Assembly (NCBI RefSeq): GCF_000422205.1
Contig: NZ_ATHV01000011.1
Span: 1 to 64,000, forward strand
Origin: Desulfovibrio sp. X2
GTDB taxonomy: Bacteria > Desulfobacterota > Desulfovibrionia > Desulfovibrionales > Desulfovibrionaceae
DNA length: 64,000 nucleotides
Reading direction: 5' to 3'
Shown: in pieces, positions 8,160-18,479 of the stretch
Numbering within the stretch: position 1 is the first letter of the stretch
How the letters are laid out: each line of letters begins with the position of its first letter
Position numbers and translations under genes: made by a program
The notes under the pieces: generated by a model
Told to the model about the DNA's origin: nothing
What the model saw: only the letters and a program-made list of their open reading frames with translations
Databases searched by the model: none

Positions 8160-8789
8160 ATGGGATTCAGCCTCTTCCCCAAGACCGTCAAGTTCTACGA
8201 GCTCTTCGACGCGCAGAACCGCAAGCTCGTCAAGGCCGCGGGAGTTCTCTTCGACATCTTCAACGAGTTCGAGGAAGTCGAGCAGAAGTGCATGCGCATC
8301 AACATCGTGGAGAGCGAGGGCAACAAGATCTGCCGCGACATCTCCACGCAGCTCGCCGGAACCTTCATCACGCCCATCGACCGCGAGGACATCCACGAGA
8401 TCAACCTGACCCAGGAGCACCTGCTGAACCTGATGAAGGCCATCTCCACCCGGGTGGGCCTCTACGACGTGGAGCGCATCAAGTACCCGGCGCGAAAGCT
8501 CATGGGCAACCTCAGGCAGATGATCGAGGAGACCTCGGCCATGCTTGGGCGGCTCGCCACGCGCAAGGGCTTCGAGGTGCACCTGGAGAAGGTCAAGGCG
8601 CTCAAGTACGACAGCGAGACCATCCTGCTCGTGGCGCTCGGCGAGCTCTACGACGACAGCGAGAAGACCGCCGCCTCTCTGCTCGAGATCATCAAGTGGA
8701 GCCACCTCTACGACCGCATCGAGGAGGCCGTGAACGCCGCCGAGGCCCTGGCCGACATCCTGGAAGGAGTGATGGTCAAGAATGCATGA
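8160..8789 (+). CDS. DUF47-family phosphate transport regulator (PhoU-like), first gene of pit operon
   Basis: This 209-aa, all-helical protein has repeated PhoU/DUF47 helices. The hallmark segment is FITPIDREDIHEIN (about residues 62-75). DUF47 proteins accompany Pit transporters and are thought to control phosphate uptake. The ATG at 8160 overlaps no other gene, and the stop overlaps the pit start by 8 bases (ATGCATGA), indicating translational coupling. Confidence 0.9.
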   Translation: MGFSLFPKTVKFYELFDAQNRKLVKAAGVLFDIFNEFEEVEQKCMRINIVESEGNKICRDISTQLAGTFITPIDREDIHEINLTQEHLLNLMKAISTRVGLYDVERIKYPARKLMGNLRQMIEETSAMLGRLATRKGFEVHLEKVKALKYDSETILLVALGELYDDSEKTAASLLEIIKWSHLYDRIEEAVNAAEALADILEGVMVKNA

Positions 8790-9795
8790 TCCCATGCTGC
8801 TCTTCATGGCGGGCGTGGTGCTCATCGCGCTGATCTTCGACTTCACGAACGGCGCGCACGACAGCGCCAACGCCATCGCCACCATCGTCTCCACCAAGGT
8901 CCTCTCTCCGCGCACCGCGGTGATCATGGCGGCCGCGCTGAACCTCGCGGGCGCCTTCGTGGGCACCAAGGTGGCCTCGACCATCGGCAGCGGCATCGTC
9001 AACCCGCACATGGTCGAGGGCTCGCAGACGCTCGTGCTCACGGCGCTCTTCGGGGCCATCGTCTGGAACCTGCTGACCTGGTACCTCGGGCTGCCGTCCT
9101 CGTCCTCCCACGCGCTCATCGGCGGCCTCATCGGCGCGGCGGTGACGCACGGCGGCTGGGGCGTGCTCAACTACACCACCATCTTCGAGAAGATCATCCT
9201 GCCCCTGGTGCTCTCGCCCATCGCGGGCCTCCTCGCGGGCTACCTGATCATGCTCGGCCTGGCCTGGCTCGTGGTCCGGGCGCACCCGAAAACGGTCAAC
9301 GGCGCCTTCCGCAAGCTGCAGATCGTCTCCTCGGCCTTCATGGCCACGAGCCACGGCATGAACGACGCCCAGAAGACCATGGGCATCATCACCCTGGCGC
9401 TGTTCACCTTCCACGAGATCCCGAGCATGGTCGTCCCGGCCTGGGTCAAGCTGGCCTGCGCCACGGCCATGGGCCTGGGCACGGCCATGGGCGGCTGGAA
9501 GATCGTCAAGACCATGGGCCACAAGATCTTCAAGCTCGAGCCCATCCACGGCTTCGCGGCCGAGACCTCGGCCTCCCTGGTCATCACCGCGGCCTCCATG
9601 TTCGGCGCGCCCATCTCCACCACCCACACCATCTCCGCCTCGGTCATCGGCGTGGGCGCGTCCAAGCGCCTCTCGGCCGTGCGCTGGGGCGTGGCCAAGA
9701 GCATGGTCGTGGCCTGGGTGCTGACCATTCCCGCCGCGGCCCTGGTGGCCGCAACCTGCTTCTGGATCCTCGAGCTGCTGGGGCTGGCCGTCTAG
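8782..9795 (+). CDS. pit: Inorganic phosphate transporter, Pit (PHO4) family
   Basis: This 337-aa polytopic inner-membrane protein carries both PHO4 signature repeats. The N-terminal one is FDFTNGAHDSANAIAT (about residues 14-29) and the C-terminal one is TSHGMNDAQKTMG. The internal duplication GLPSSSSHALIGG and APISTTHTISASVIG is typical. It would import phosphate (as metal phosphate) driven by the proton gradient. It is coupled to the upstream DUF47 gene. A second DUF47 gene faces it downstream. Confidence 0.93.
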   Translation: MHDPMLLFMAGVVLIALIFDFTNGAHDSANAIATIVSTKVLSPRTAVIMAAALNLAGAFVGTKVASTIGSGIVNPHMVEGSQTLVLTALFGAIVWNLLTWYLGLPSSSSHALIGGLIGAAVTHGGWGVLNYTTIFEKIILPLVLSPIAGLLAGYLIMLGLAWLVVRAHPKTVNGAFRKLQIVSSAFMATSHGMNDAQKTMGIITLALFTFHEIPSMVVPAWVKLACATAMGLGTAMGGWKIVKTMGHKIFKLEPIHGFAAETSASLVITAASMFGAPISTTHTISASVIGVGASKRLSAVRWGVAKSMVVAWVLTIPAAALVAATCFWILELLGLAV

Positions 9796-9933
9796 CCGTT
9801 CAGCCCGGTCGTCTCGACGGACAGGGCAAGGCGGACGGCCGCGCGAAAGCCCGCCGCGGCGCAACGCGCCTTGCGGCGCGCGGAAATGCGCGCGGCCGGA
9901 CTGCGGGGGAGAGTGGGAAAGGAGCGCCTGCGC

Positions 9934-10617
9934 CTAGCGGGCGATCATGGCCCTGAGCACGTCGGCGCAGCCTTCTGCGCTATGGCTCATGCCCTGCAGG
10001 CAGTCCACGAAGTGGATGATCTGGTAGATGTCCTTGAAGTCCAGTTCCGAGGAATAGACGTCGCTGACCAGGCGGAAGCGCGCCTTGACGACCCGCATGT
10101 GCTGCTCGCGCACGTTGTGGATGTCGTCCTTGAGCTGCTTGCGGTCGGCGCCTCCATTGGGGCCGCGCCCGAGCACCAGGGCCACGGTCCCCTTGAGCGC
10201 GGGCAGGAGCATGGCCACGCTGCGCGTGACCTCGGGCAGGAAGGCGCGCAGGTCCTCGCGCACCTTCTCCGGCAGCTCCACGTGGCGCAGGGCCAGCCAG
10301 TGCAGGGCCTCCTGGGCCTGGTCCATGATGTCGTCCTGGCCGCGCGAGTAGTTGAGGAAGAGCGTCTTGTCCACGGCCATGAACAGGCCGCGCGGCAGAT
10401 GGTTGCGCACCTTGCGCTTGATCTTGTCCGCCTCCCCCTCCAGGCTGTCCATCTCCGCCGCCAGGGCCATGAAGCCCTTGCTCGTGCCGCCGTGCAGGTA
10501 GCCCTTGAGGGCGCGCTCGATGACCGAGAGCCCCTTGGCCACGGGCTCGTAGTGCTCGAGCAGGCCCTGCAGCGGGGCGGGGGAGGGAATGCCGAGAAAG
10601 GGAATTCGTATCTGCAT
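9934..10617 (-). CDS. DUF47-family protein (TIGR00153-like), second copy
   Basis: This 227-aa helical protein has the PhoU-like DUF47 layout: an early FLGIPSPAPLQGLLEHYEPV segment, a long helix containing EGEADKIKRKVRNHLPRGLF (about residues 62-81), and C-terminal SSELDFKDIYQIIHF. It differs in sequence from the DUF47 protein at 8160. It is convergent with pit, so it has its own promoter or reads through from the chemotaxis operon to its right. The ATG at 10617 is preferred; a GTG at 10653 would add 12 residues. The ribosome site is weak for both. Confidence 0.85.
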   Translation of the reverse strand: MQIRIPFLGIPSPAPLQGLLEHYEPVAKGLSVIERALKGYLHGGTSKGFMALAAEMDSLEGEADKIKRKVRNHLPRGLFMAVDKTLFLNYSRGQDDIMDQAQEALHWLALRHVELPEKVREDLRAFLPEVTRSVAMLLPALKGTVALVLGRGPNGGADRKQLKDDIHNVREQHMRVVKARFRLVSDVYSSELDFKDIYQIIHFVDCLQGMSHSAEGCADVLRAMIAR

Positions 10618-10695
10618 GGTGCGGCCGTCCGGTTGCGTTGAGGGTTGCTTCACTTAGCCGCAAACGGCCCGCTGTTCAAGGGCGTCCGGGCAGGC

Positions 10696-10714
10696 GCGGC
10701 AGGCGGGCTGCCGC
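10696..10714 (-). terminator. Hairpin after cheX
   Basis: GCGGCAG and CTGCCGC arms flank a GCGGG loop, just downstream of the cheX stop. No T tract follows, so its function as a terminator is uncertain. Confidence 0.4.
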
Positions 10715-10718
10715 AGGG

Positions 10719-11294
10719 TCAGGCGTCCTTGGGGGACTGTTCCGCGGCCTGTTCCGGGGCGGACTCGGAGGCCGGGGCGGCCGCGGCATCGGCCGCGGGC
10801 GCGGCGGGCTTGGCGCCGTCGGGCTCGGGATCGGCGAAGCAGACCTCGATCACGAGGTTGCCGTGGTCCGTGGTGAAGGGGATGGCCAGGATGGGGGCCT
10901 TGGCCACGTGCTGGATCTTGTGCCCCATGCCCACGACCACCGAGGGCGTGGAGGCCGAAAAGCTCATGCCCTGCTCGGAGAGCTTGGCGCGGGCCTGGCC
11001 CGCGATCATGTTCGTCAGTTCGCCCACGGCGTCGGCGATGTCCGCGTTGATGTCGGTGTAGCTCTCCATGAGCATGTTGTTGACGATGGCCAGGATGGCG
11101 CCCTTGGACAGCGTCACGGAGATGGTCCCGGTGGTGTAGCCGGTCACGCCGATGAGCCCGGTGACGTCGCCCACGGCCAGGCCCTTGGTGTTGATGTAGG
11201 GCTTGCCCGGCAGGGCCACGACCTGGGCCATGGTGGCCAGCACGTTGAGCACGGCGGACAGGAACGGATTGATGAAGTTGACGTCGTAGCGCAT
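10719..11294 (-). CDS. CheX-like chemotaxis phosphatase-domain protein
   Basis: This 191-aa protein has a CheX/CheC-type fold. The conserved catalytic motif appears as GELTNMIAGQA (about residues 91-101; Glu and Asn are the expected pair). A central-helix region and a C-terminal tail of Ala/Pro/Glu low complexity (about 160-191) follow. CheX proteins dephosphorylate CheY-P. It is the last gene of a minus-strand operon with an HDOD protein and CheR. The partner response regulator is not in this operon. Confidence 0.88.
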   Translation of the reverse strand: MRYDVNFINPFLSAVLNVLATMAQVVALPGKPYINTKGLAVGDVTGLIGVTGYTTGTISVTLSKGAILAIVNNMLMESYTDINADIADAVGELTNMIAGQARAKLSEQGMSFSASTPSVVVGMGHKIQHVAKAPILAIPFTTDHGNLVIEVCFADPEPDGAKPAAPAADAAAAPASESAPEQAAEQSPKDA

Positions 11295-11317
11295 GGTCGG
11301 CAGCCCCTTCGGGCCTG

Positions 11318-12541
11318 CTAGAGAAGGGCCTTGGTCAGCTCCTCGATGGCCTCGTCGTGCGCGGCCATGAGCCGGGAGATGTCCTGTGCGGGGATTCCGG
11401 CCAGCTTGGTCGCCTCGGGCGCCATGGCCGGCAGCATGTACATGCCTCCGGAGCTGATCTCGGCGGCGTTGGCCAAAAGGTCGGCGATCTGGACCACGGC
11501 CGCCTCCACGGGCTCGGGCGCGCGGTGCGGGTCGTGGTGGTGGGCCACGGTGGCCACCAGCGCCTCGGGGAAGCTCCAGTCGGCCAGCAGGCGTCCCCCC
11601 ACTTCGGCGTGGTTGAAACCGAATATCTCCCGCTCCGCCACCACCTGGGGCAGCAGGTTGCTGCGCGCGAAGATGAGCGCCTGCACCGAGGCGTAGGGCA
11701 TGTCCTTGAAGAGCACGAGGCGGCCCGCGTCGTGCAGCAGGCCGGCGATGAAGAGGCGCTCGGAGGGCAGCTTGCGGTAGGCCGCGAGGAGCTTGCTGAA
11801 CACGCCGCAGGACAGGGAATGGCGCCAGAAGGAGCGCATGTCCACGAGCTCGGGCGGAATGTCCTTGAAGAAGTTGATGGTCGTGATGCCGAGCGCCAGG
11901 GTGCTGAGCTCGCGCGCGCCGACCAGGGAGACGGCCCGCTCGATGGAGTCCACGCGCGAGGAGAGCCCGAAGAAGGGGCTGTTGACCAGCTTCAGGAGCT
12001 TGCCGGCCAGGGCCACGTCCGAGCTCACGACCTGGGAGATCTCCTTGGCGGAACTCGCCGGGTTGTCGATGACCTGCTTGAGCTTGAAGTAGATGTCCGG
12101 GAAGGAGGCCAGCTTGGTCTCGTGCAGGACCAGGCTCTCGATGCTCAGGTCGTTGCTGAAGAAGACGTCGCTCAGGTGCTCCACGCTGCGCGCCGCGATC
12201 TCGTCGCTGCAGCGCAGCTCGAAGCCGAGCTGGCGCGCCTTGGCCACGCGCTCTGCCGAGACGCGGAAAAGTTCGTTCAGGAAGGGGTCGTCGGCGTCGA
12301 CGTAGTAGAAGAAGCGGCGCGCGTAGTCCACGCAGGAGCGCCTGGTCCAGTCCTTCTCGTCGGCGATGCTCTCGCGCCGCACCGGGGCCGAGGCCTCGCG
12401 CAGCCCCGCGAGCCGCGAGATGTCGTTCTCGGCCAGCACGTGCCCCCGCGGCATGAGGACGCTGCCGTCCACGCCCTTGATGTCCAGGGCGAGCTCCATG
12501 CCCGGCTCCAGGTATTCCACGCAGACCTTGATCGTGCTCAT
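11318..12541 (-). CDS. HDOD-domain signalling protein
   Basis: In this 407-aa protein, the N terminus (about residues 1-50) resembles the short beta domain found in HD-GYP/HDOD proteins. The HDOD domain spans about 150-350 and contains [12 protein letters not shown] and [22 protein letters not shown] domains are metal-independent signalling modules that often accompany chemotaxis or two-component genes. The ATG at 12541 is 34 bp after the cheR stop. The frame stays open upstream, but that sequence lies within cheR. Confidence 0.88.
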   Translation of the reverse strand: MSTIKVCVEYLEPGMELALDIKGVDGSVLMPRGHVLAENDISRLAGLREASAPVRRESIADEKDWTRRSCVDYARRFFYYVDADDPFLNELFRVSAERVAKARQLGFELRCSDEIAARSVEHLSDVFFSNDLSIESLVLHETKLASFPDIYFKLKQVIDNPASSAKEISQVVSSDVALAGKLLKLVNSPFFGLSSRVDSIERAVSLVGARELSTLALGITTINFFKDIPPELVDMRSFWRHSLSCGVFSKLLAAYRKLPSERLFIAGLLHDAGRLVLFKDMPYASVQALIFARSNLLPQVVAEREIFGFNHAEVGGRLLADWSFPEALVATVAHHHDPHRAPEPVEAAVVQIADLLANAAEISSGGMYMLPAMAPEATKLAGIPAQDISRLMAAHDEAIEELTKALL

Positions 12542-12575
12542 TGTTCCGGCCCCCATCCCGTCGCTGCCATGCTCT

Positions 12576-13451
12576 TCATCCTTCGCGCTGGTAGATGATT
12601 CCGCCGGGGTGATGCTTCGGCGTGAAGACGCGCGAGACGCCGTGGATGGTCTCGGAGTGGCCAAGGACGAGGTGACCTCCGGGCAGGAGGTTGTCGTAGA
12701 AGCCTGCCAAAACCTTGCGCTTCATCTCCTGGTCGAAATAGATGATCACGTTGCGGCAGAAGACCACGTGCGAGCGGGGCAGCGCCTTGACCGCAGCGCT
12801 GTCGTTGAGGTTCAGGGTGGCGAAGCGGACCAGCTTCTTGACCTTGGGGTGAACCTCGTAGCCCTCGGGCTTCTTGATGAAATACTTCTCGATGATGTCC
12901 GGCGGCGTGGTCTTGAAGGAGTACTCGCCGTACACGCCCGCCTTGGCCTTGGCGACCATGGCCGGGGAGAGGTCGTGGGCCATGATGTCGATGCGCCAGC
13001 CGATGATCTTCACGCGCAACAGCTCGTGCAGCATGATCGCCAGGGTGTAGGGCTCCTCGCCGGAGGAACAGCCCGCGGACCAGATGCGCAGCTCCTTGCG
13101 GCCGGAGGCCTCGGCCTGGGCGATGAGCGTGGCCAGGACCTGCTCCCGCACCACGTCGAGCTGGCGCGTGTCGCGGAAGAGGCTCGTCTCGTTGGTGGTG
13201 ATGAGCTCGAAGAGGCGATCGACCTCGGCCTGCTTGTCGCGCGAGAAGCGCAGGTGCTGCAGGTACTCGCCGAAGTTCTTGAGGCTCAGTTCCTTGAGGC
13301 GCGGACCGAGCCGGTTCTCCACCAGGTACTGCCGCTGTTCTGGGATGTCGATGCCGGTGAGGCCGTAGATGAACTCCCGGAGCCCCTTGAACTCCTCGGG
13401 GGAGATCTTGGGGGTGGTGCGGAGGGTGAGGCTGCCGGTGAGCAGGGTCAT
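12576..13451 (-). CDS. cheR: Chemotaxis protein methyltransferase CheR
   Basis: This 291-aa protein has the N-terminal CheR helical domain (about residues 18-75), with [11 protein letters not shown] at about 83-93, then a SAM-binding Rossmann domain with [25 protein letters not shown] is the family signature. It methylates glutamates of MCP receptors using S-adenosylmethionine. It is the first gene of the cheR-HDOD-cheX operon; no cheB is present in the window. Confidence 0.95.
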   Translation of the reverse strand: MTLLTGSLTLRTTPKISPEEFKGLREFIYGLTGIDIPEQRQYLVENRLGPRLKELSLKNFGEYLQHLRFSRDKQAEVDRLFELITTNETSLFRDTRQLDVVREQVLATLIAQAEASGRKELRIWSAGCSSGEEPYTLAIMLHELLRVKIIGWRIDIMAHDLSPAMVAKAKAGVYGEYSFKTTPPDIIEKYFIKKPEGYEVHPKVKKLVRFATLNLNDSAAVKALPRSHVVFCRNVIIYFDQEMKRKVLAGFYDNLLPGGHLVLGHSETIHGVSRVFTPKHHPGGIIYQREG

Positions 13452-13865
13452 GTGATCTCTTCTTCTTGCCTGTCAGGGCGGCGGATACCGGGTCGCCAAG
13501 CGCGCGGATGCCGGGCGGACGGCCCCGGCAGCCGAAGCATGCTCGCCGCCTTTGACCACATGATACTTCAGCCCGGCGCAGTCTTCAAGTCACCAGAGGA
13601 TTATACTTTGCTCGGGGGCCGCCCGCGGTCGCTCTCCGGTCCGGAAACCGCTGCCAGCCGTCCCGCGACGGCCGCGCCGTGCTCTTTTCCGCGCCCCGGG
13701 CTGGTCAAGACGGGGGGGGAAAGTGTATGCCGTGGTATCGGCCTGCCCAGGGGCGAGGCGGGCCGTACCCGTACAGGCCCCGTGCCGGGCGGAGGCGGCC
13801 GCCCGGCACGCATTTCCCAGGTCTCCGTTCCCCGATTGCCCGAGGGGAGGCGGAAGGAGGACGAC
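13452..13865. other. Divergent intergenic region cheR / malate synthase
   Basis: No gene is seen. The region must hold promoters for both directions. A GGATTATACT segment at 13598-13607 resembles a -10 element and recurs at 16093-16102 ahead of the sensor kinase gene. No strong -35 is visible at either site. Confidence 0.45.
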
Positions 13866-16040
13866 ATGGCTGAGCGTGTTAAGGTCGGCGGATTGGCGGT
13901 TGCGAAGGAACTCCACGATTTCTTCGAGGAGGCGCTCCCCGGCACCGGACTGACCACCGAGGGCTTCTTCGGGGCCCTGGAACGGGTCGTTGACGATTTC
14001 GAGCTGCGCAATCGGCAGCTGCTCGCGCGGCGTGACGAGCTGCAGGCGGCCATCGACGGCTGGCACCGCGAGCACGCGGGCAAGCCGCACGACGCCGGGG
14101 CCTACGAGGCCTTCCTGCGCGAAATCGGCTATCTGCTGCCCGAAGGGCCTGATTTTTCCATCACCACCGAGGGCGTGGACCCCGAGATCGCGACCATCGC
14201 CGGTCCGCAGCTCGTGGTGCCCGTGACCAACGCCCGCTACGCCCTGAACGCGGCCAACGCGCGCTGGGGCAGCCTCTACGACGCGCTCTACGGCACGGAC
14301 GTGATCCCCGAGGAGCAGGGCGCGGAGAAGGGGCTCGGCTACAACCCCGGCCGCGGCGCCAAGGTCATCGCCTACGCGGCCGCCTTCCTGGACCGCGCGG
14401 CCCCGCTGGCCGAAGGCAGCCACGCCCAGGCGGCGCGCTACCTCGTGGAGGACGGCGCCAGGCTCGTCGTCGAGCTCCAGGGCGGCAGGCGCGTCGCCCT
14501 GGCCGACCCCGGGCAGTTCGTGGGCTTTCTGGGCGGCGCCGAGCCCTCGGCCGTGCTCCTCAGGAACAACGGGCTGCACATCGAACTGGCCGTCGACCGC
14601 GCCCACCCGGTCGGCTCGCAGAGCCCGTCCGGCGTGAAGGACGTGATCCTCGAGGCCGCCGTGACCACGATCCTCGACTGCGAGGACTCCGTGGCCGTGG
14701 TGGACGGCGAGGACAAGGCCCAGGCCTACGGGAACCTTCTCGGCCTCTTCCGGGGCGACCTGTCCACCGAATTCGTGAAGGGCGGCAAGAAGCTCGTGCG
14801 CTCGCTCAACGCGGACCGCGTCTACACGGCCCCGGGCGGGGGCGAGTTCGTGCTGCCGGGCAGGAGCCTCCTGCTCGTGCGCAACGTGGGCCACCTGATG
14901 ACCACGGACGCGGTCCTGAACGCCCGCGGGGAGGAGATCCCCGAGGGCATCCTGGACGGCGTGGCCACGGCCGCCCTGGCCCTGCACGACCTGAGGGCCG
15001 AGGGCGGCCTGCGCAACAGCCGCGCGGGCAGCGTGTACATCGTCAAGCCCAAGATGCACGGACCCGACGAGGTGGCCTTCGCCTGCGCCCTGTTCGCCCG
15101 CATCGAGGAGGAGCTGGGGCTTCCGAAGGGCGCCATGAAGATCGGCGTCATGGACGAGGAGCGCCGCACCACGGTGAACCTCAAGGAGTGCATCCGGGCC
15201 GCGGCGGACCGCATCATCTTCATCAACACCGGCTTTCTCGACCGCACGGGCGACGAGATCCACACCAGCATGGAGGCCGGGCCCATGGTGCGCAAGAGCG
15301 CCATGAAGGCCGAGCCCTGGATCGCGGCCTACGAGGACTGGAACGTGGACGTGGGCCTGGCCTGCGGCTTCTCCGGCCGCGCCCAGGTGGGCAAGGGCAT
15401 GTGGGCCAAGCCGGACATGATGCGCGAGATGGTGGCGGCCAAGATCGAGCACCCCCAGGCCGGGGCCAACTGCGCCTGGGTCCCCTCGCCCACGGCGGCC
15501 ACGCTGCACGCCATGCACTACCACGATGTCGACGTCTTCGAGCGCCAGGCCGAGCTTGCCGGACAGCGCCGCGCCAGGCTCGCGGACCTGCTGACCCTGC
15601 CGCTCATGCGCACGCGGCCGAGCGCCGAGGAGATCAAGGAGGAGCTGGACACCAACGCCCAGTCCATCCTCGGCTACGTGGTGCGCTGGGTGGAGCAGGG
15701 CATCGGCTGCTCCAAGGTGCCGGACCTCTCGGACGTGGGGCTCATGGAGGACAGGGCGACGCTTCGCATCTCGAGCCAGCACATCGCCAACTGGCTTCAC
15801 CACGGCATCTGCAGCGAGGAGCAGGTGCGCGAGACGCTTGCCCGCATGGCCGAGGTGGTCGACCGCCAGAACGCGCTCGATCCCGCCTACCGGCCCATGG
15901 CCAAGGACTTCGCCTCGTCCGTGGCCTTTGCCGCGGCCAGCGACCTGGTCTTCAAGGGACGCCTGCAGCCCAGCGGTTACACCGAGCCGATCCTGCACGC
16001 GCGCCGCCGCGAGGCCAAGGCCAAGCTCGGCCGGAAGTAG
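13866..16040 (+). CDS. glcB: Malate synthase G
   Basis: This 724-aa protein is the normal length for the monomeric G isoform. It condenses glyoxylate and acetyl-CoA to malate and CoA. Signature segments are [19 protein letters not shown] (about residues 263-281), [16 protein letters not shown] and [10 protein letters not shown]. The ATG at 13866 follows GGAAGGAGGA at ideal spacing. No isocitrate lyase is in the window, so glyoxylate may come from glycolate or other sources. The gene stands alone on its strand. Confidence 0.96.
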   Translation: MAERVKVGGLAVAKELHDFFEEALPGTGLTTEGFFGALERVVDDFELRNRQLLARRDELQAAIDGWHREHAGKPHDAGAYEAFLREIGYLLPEGPDFSITTEGVDPEIATIAGPQLVVPVTNARYALNAANARWGSLYDALYGTDVIPEEQGAEKGLGYNPGRGAKVIAYAAAFLDRAAPLAEGSHAQAARYLVEDGARLVVELQGGRRVALADPGQFVGFLGGAEPSAVLLRNNGLHIELAVDRAHPVGSQSPSGVKDVILEAAVTTILDCEDSVAVVDGEDKAQAYGNLLGLFRGDLSTEFVKGGKKLVRSLNADRVYTAPGGGEFVLPGRSLLLVRNVGHLMTTDAVLNARGEEIPEGILDGVATAALALHDLRAEGGLRNSRAGSVYIVKPKMHGPDEVAFACALFARIEEELGLPKGAMKIGVMDEERRTTVNLKECIRAAADRIIFINTGFLDRTGDEIHTSMEAGPMVRKSAMKAEPWIAAYEDWNVDVGLACGFSGRAQVGKGMWAKPDMMREMVAAKIEHPQAGANCAWVPSPTAATLHAMHYHDVDVFERQAELAGQRRARLADLLTLPLMRTRPSAEEIKEELDTNAQSILGYVVRWVEQGIGCSKVPDLSDVGLMEDRATLRISSQHIANWLHHGICSEEQVRETLARMAEVVDRQNALDPAYRPMAKDFASSVAFAAASDLVFKGRLQPSGYTEPILHARRREAKAKLGRK

Positions 16041-16065
16041 CCTTCCGGTGCGTTTCGGTCGCCGG

Positions 16066-16083
16066 GCCCCGCGAGCGCGGGGC
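16066..16083 (+). terminator. Short GC hairpin after glcB
   Basis: GCCCCGC and GCGGGGC arms flank a GAGC loop, 26 bp after the malate synthase stop. There is no T run. Confidence 0.4.
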
Positions 16084-16247
16084 TCGGCAAAGGGATTATA
16101 CTCCTTGCCCGGGCACTGCGAAGAGGGTATCCGGAAACTTATAGGGTTCCATGGGGAGGGGCGGAAAACGGGTACAGGCCGGACGGCCGCGCAGCCGCGA
16201 TTTCCGGGCGCCATCCCGCCGCAACTCATGCCGAGGCGCTGTTGGAC

Positions 16248-18455
16248 ATGAATCGGTCCGAGCAATCCGGGCAGTCGAGGCAAGCTGGGCAAGCCGGACT
16301 GGACCTGGAATTGGGGGAGAAGAGGCCCCCCTCCCCGCTGGGGGTGGTCGGCCTCTACGTGGTCGTCTTCTGCGCCTGGATCCTGTTCTCGGACCGGGCG
16401 CTGGAATTCGTGACCCACGACCCCCACCTCCTGACCAGCCTGCAGACGATCAAGGGCTGGCTGTTCGTGGCCCTGACCGCCTGCCTGCTCTATCTCGCGC
16501 TCAAGAAGCTGGGCGACGCCTACAAAGAGAAGCTGACCCTCTACGACAGCCTGTTCGAGCAGAGCCGCTTTCCCATGTGGCTCATCGACCCGTCGCGCAA
16601 GTGCCTGGTCAAGGCCAACGCCATGGCCAGCCAGGTCTACGGCTACACGCCCGAGGAGTTCAGGGGCATGCCGCTTTCCCGGATCAACATGAACGATCCG
16701 GAATACCTGCACGGATGCATGCAGAAGGTGCTGCGCGGGGAGCACAACGTCTTCCGGTTCATCCATCGCCTGGGCGACGGAAGCCTCAGGCACATGGAAG
16801 TCTTCACGAGCGTGATCCGGATCAAGTCCCGCACGCTGCTCTTCTCCACCATGGTGGACATGACCGAGGCCTTCGAGAAGGACAAGGAGCTTTCCAGGCT
16901 GCACGGGCTCTTGGCCGGGTTCCTGGACAACTCCCCCCTGCCGTCCTGCATCACCGACCCCCGCGACCGCGTGGTGCTGGTCAACGCGGCCTGGAAGCGC
17001 TTCACCGGGCGGGGAGAGGAGCAGTCCGTGGGCAGGCCGCTTTCGGACATCTTCGGCGCCGAGACAGCGGCCCGCTTCTCGGACGCCGCCGCCCAGGTCC
17101 GCCGGCAGGGCGCTCCCCTCGAGCGCGAGGAGCAGGTGACCATGGGCGATCGCTCCTCCGTCCTGCGCACCATCAAGTTTCCCCTGACCTTCGGCGAGGG
17201 GGCCGATCCCCTGGTGGGCTGCGTCGCCCTGGACGTCACTGGCGAGAAGGAGGCCGAGGCCCTGCTCGTGCAGGCCAAGGAGCGGGCCGAGGCGGCCAAC
17301 CGCGCCAAGAGCGACTTTCTGGCCAACATGAGCCACGAGCTGCGTACCCCGCTGAACGGCGCCATGGGCATGCTCCAGCTCCTGCGCACCACGCAGATGG
17401 CCCCGGACCAGCAGGAATACGCGGACATCGCCCTGCAGTCCTGCTCCACCCTGACCCAGCTGCTCTCCGACCTCCTCGACCTCTCGCGCATCGAGGCGGG
17501 CGAGACCGCCCTGGAAGAGGAGTTCTTCAAGCTGCGCGACGTGCTGCAGAGCATCGTCGCCGTGTTCGAGCACGGGGCCAGGGAGAAGGGGATCGGGCTC
17601 ACGCTGCACATGCAGGAGGACATCCCGGAGATCGTCTTCGGCGACGTGGCCAAGATCCGCCAGATCCTGCTGAACCTCGTGGGCAACGCGGTCAAGTTCA
17701 CGGAAAGCGGCGAGGTGCGGGTGGAGGCGGCGAGCCTGCCCCGCACGGCCGGGGCCATGCGGGTCCTCCTGCGGGTCGTGGACACGGGTATCGGCATCCC
17801 GGACGACAGGCTGCAGGAGATGTTCGAGCCCTTCACCCAGATGGAGAGCTCCTACACCCGCCGCTACCAGGGAGCCGGGCTCGGCCTTCGCATCGTCAAG
17901 CGGCTGGTCGGGCTGCTGCGCGGCAACGCGTGCATCTCCTCCCTGCCGGGAGAGGGCACCGAGGCCCTGGTGCGCCTCGACCTGAAGACGGCCGAGGATG
18001 CGCCGCGCATCAGCCGGGCCGCTCACGGGCAGCAGGCCCGGGAGGAGGCGCCGCCCGCGGCCGAACCGGGCAGGAAGCGCATCCTCCTGGTCGAGGACGA
18101 CCGCATCAACCAGCTCGCCCTGCGCATCGGCCTCGAGCAGCACGGCTACGAGGTGAGCACGGCGAGCAACGGCCGCGAGGCCGTGGAGCGCTTTGCCGAG
18201 GGCGGGGCGGACCTGGTGGTCATGGACATCCAGATGCCGGTCATGAACGGCATGGAGGCCACGCGGCTCATCCGCGAGACCGAGGCGGGCAGGCAGGTGC
18301 CCATCGTCGCGGTCACGGCCTATGCCATGCGCGGCGATTCCGAGGCCTTCCTGCAGGAGGGCATGGATGCCTATCTCGCCAAGCCGGTCGATTTCGACGA
18401 GCTGCTGCGCACGATCACGCGGCTCAAGGCGCCCGTGGGAGAAAAACGGGGCTAG
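16248..18455 (+). CDS. Hybrid sensor histidine kinase (2 TM, PAS x2, HisKA, HATPase, receiver)
   Basis: This 735-aa protein has two transmembrane helices (about residues 28-50 and 66-86). Two PAS domains follow (about 95-205 and 215-345). The HisKA dimer carries the phospho-histidine in ANMSHELRTPLNG. An HATPase domain has NLVGNAVKF and DTGIGIP. The C-terminal receiver (about 605-720) has acceptor aspartate in VVMDIQMPVMNG and a conserved lysine in AYLAKPVD. The ATG at 16248 is used; a TTG six bases upstream is also in frame. The signal and output partner are unknown. Confidence 0.92.
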   Translation: MNRSEQSGQSRQAGQAGLDLELGEKRPPSPLGVVGLYVVVFCAWILFSDRALEFVTHDPHLLTSLQTIKGWLFVALTACLLYLALKKLGDAYKEKLTLYDSLFEQSRFPMWLIDPSRKCLVKANAMASQVYGYTPEEFRGMPLSRINMNDPEYLHGCMQKVLRGEHNVFRFIHRLGDGSLRHMEVFTSVIRIKSRTLLFSTMVDMTEAFEKDKELSRLHGLLAGFLDNSPLPSCITDPRDRVVLVNAAWKRFTGRGEEQSVGRPLSDIFGAETAARFSDAAAQVRRQGAPLEREEQVTMGDRSSVLRTIKFPLTFGEGADPLVGCVALDVTGEKEAEALLVQAKERAEAANRAKSDFLANMSHELRTPLNGAMGMLQLLRTTQMAPDQQEYADIALQSCSTLTQLLSDLLDLSRIEAGETALEEEFFKLRDVLQSIVAVFEHGAREKGIGLTLHMQEDIPEIVFGDVAKIRQILLNLVGNAVKFTESGEVRVEAASLPRTAGAMRVLLRVVDTGIGIPDDRLQEMFEPFTQMESSYTRRYQGAGLGLRIVKRLVGLLRGNACISSLPGEGTEALVRLDLKTAEDAPRISRAAHGQQAREEAPPAAEPGRKRILLVEDDRINQLALRIGLEQHGYEVSTASNGREAVERFAEGGADLVVMDIQMPVMNGMEATRLIRETEAGRQVPIVAVTAYAMRGDSEAFLQEGMDAYLAKPVDFDELLRTITRLKAPVGEKRG

Positions 18456-18479
18456 GCAGCCCGGGAACAGGGAGGTGAA

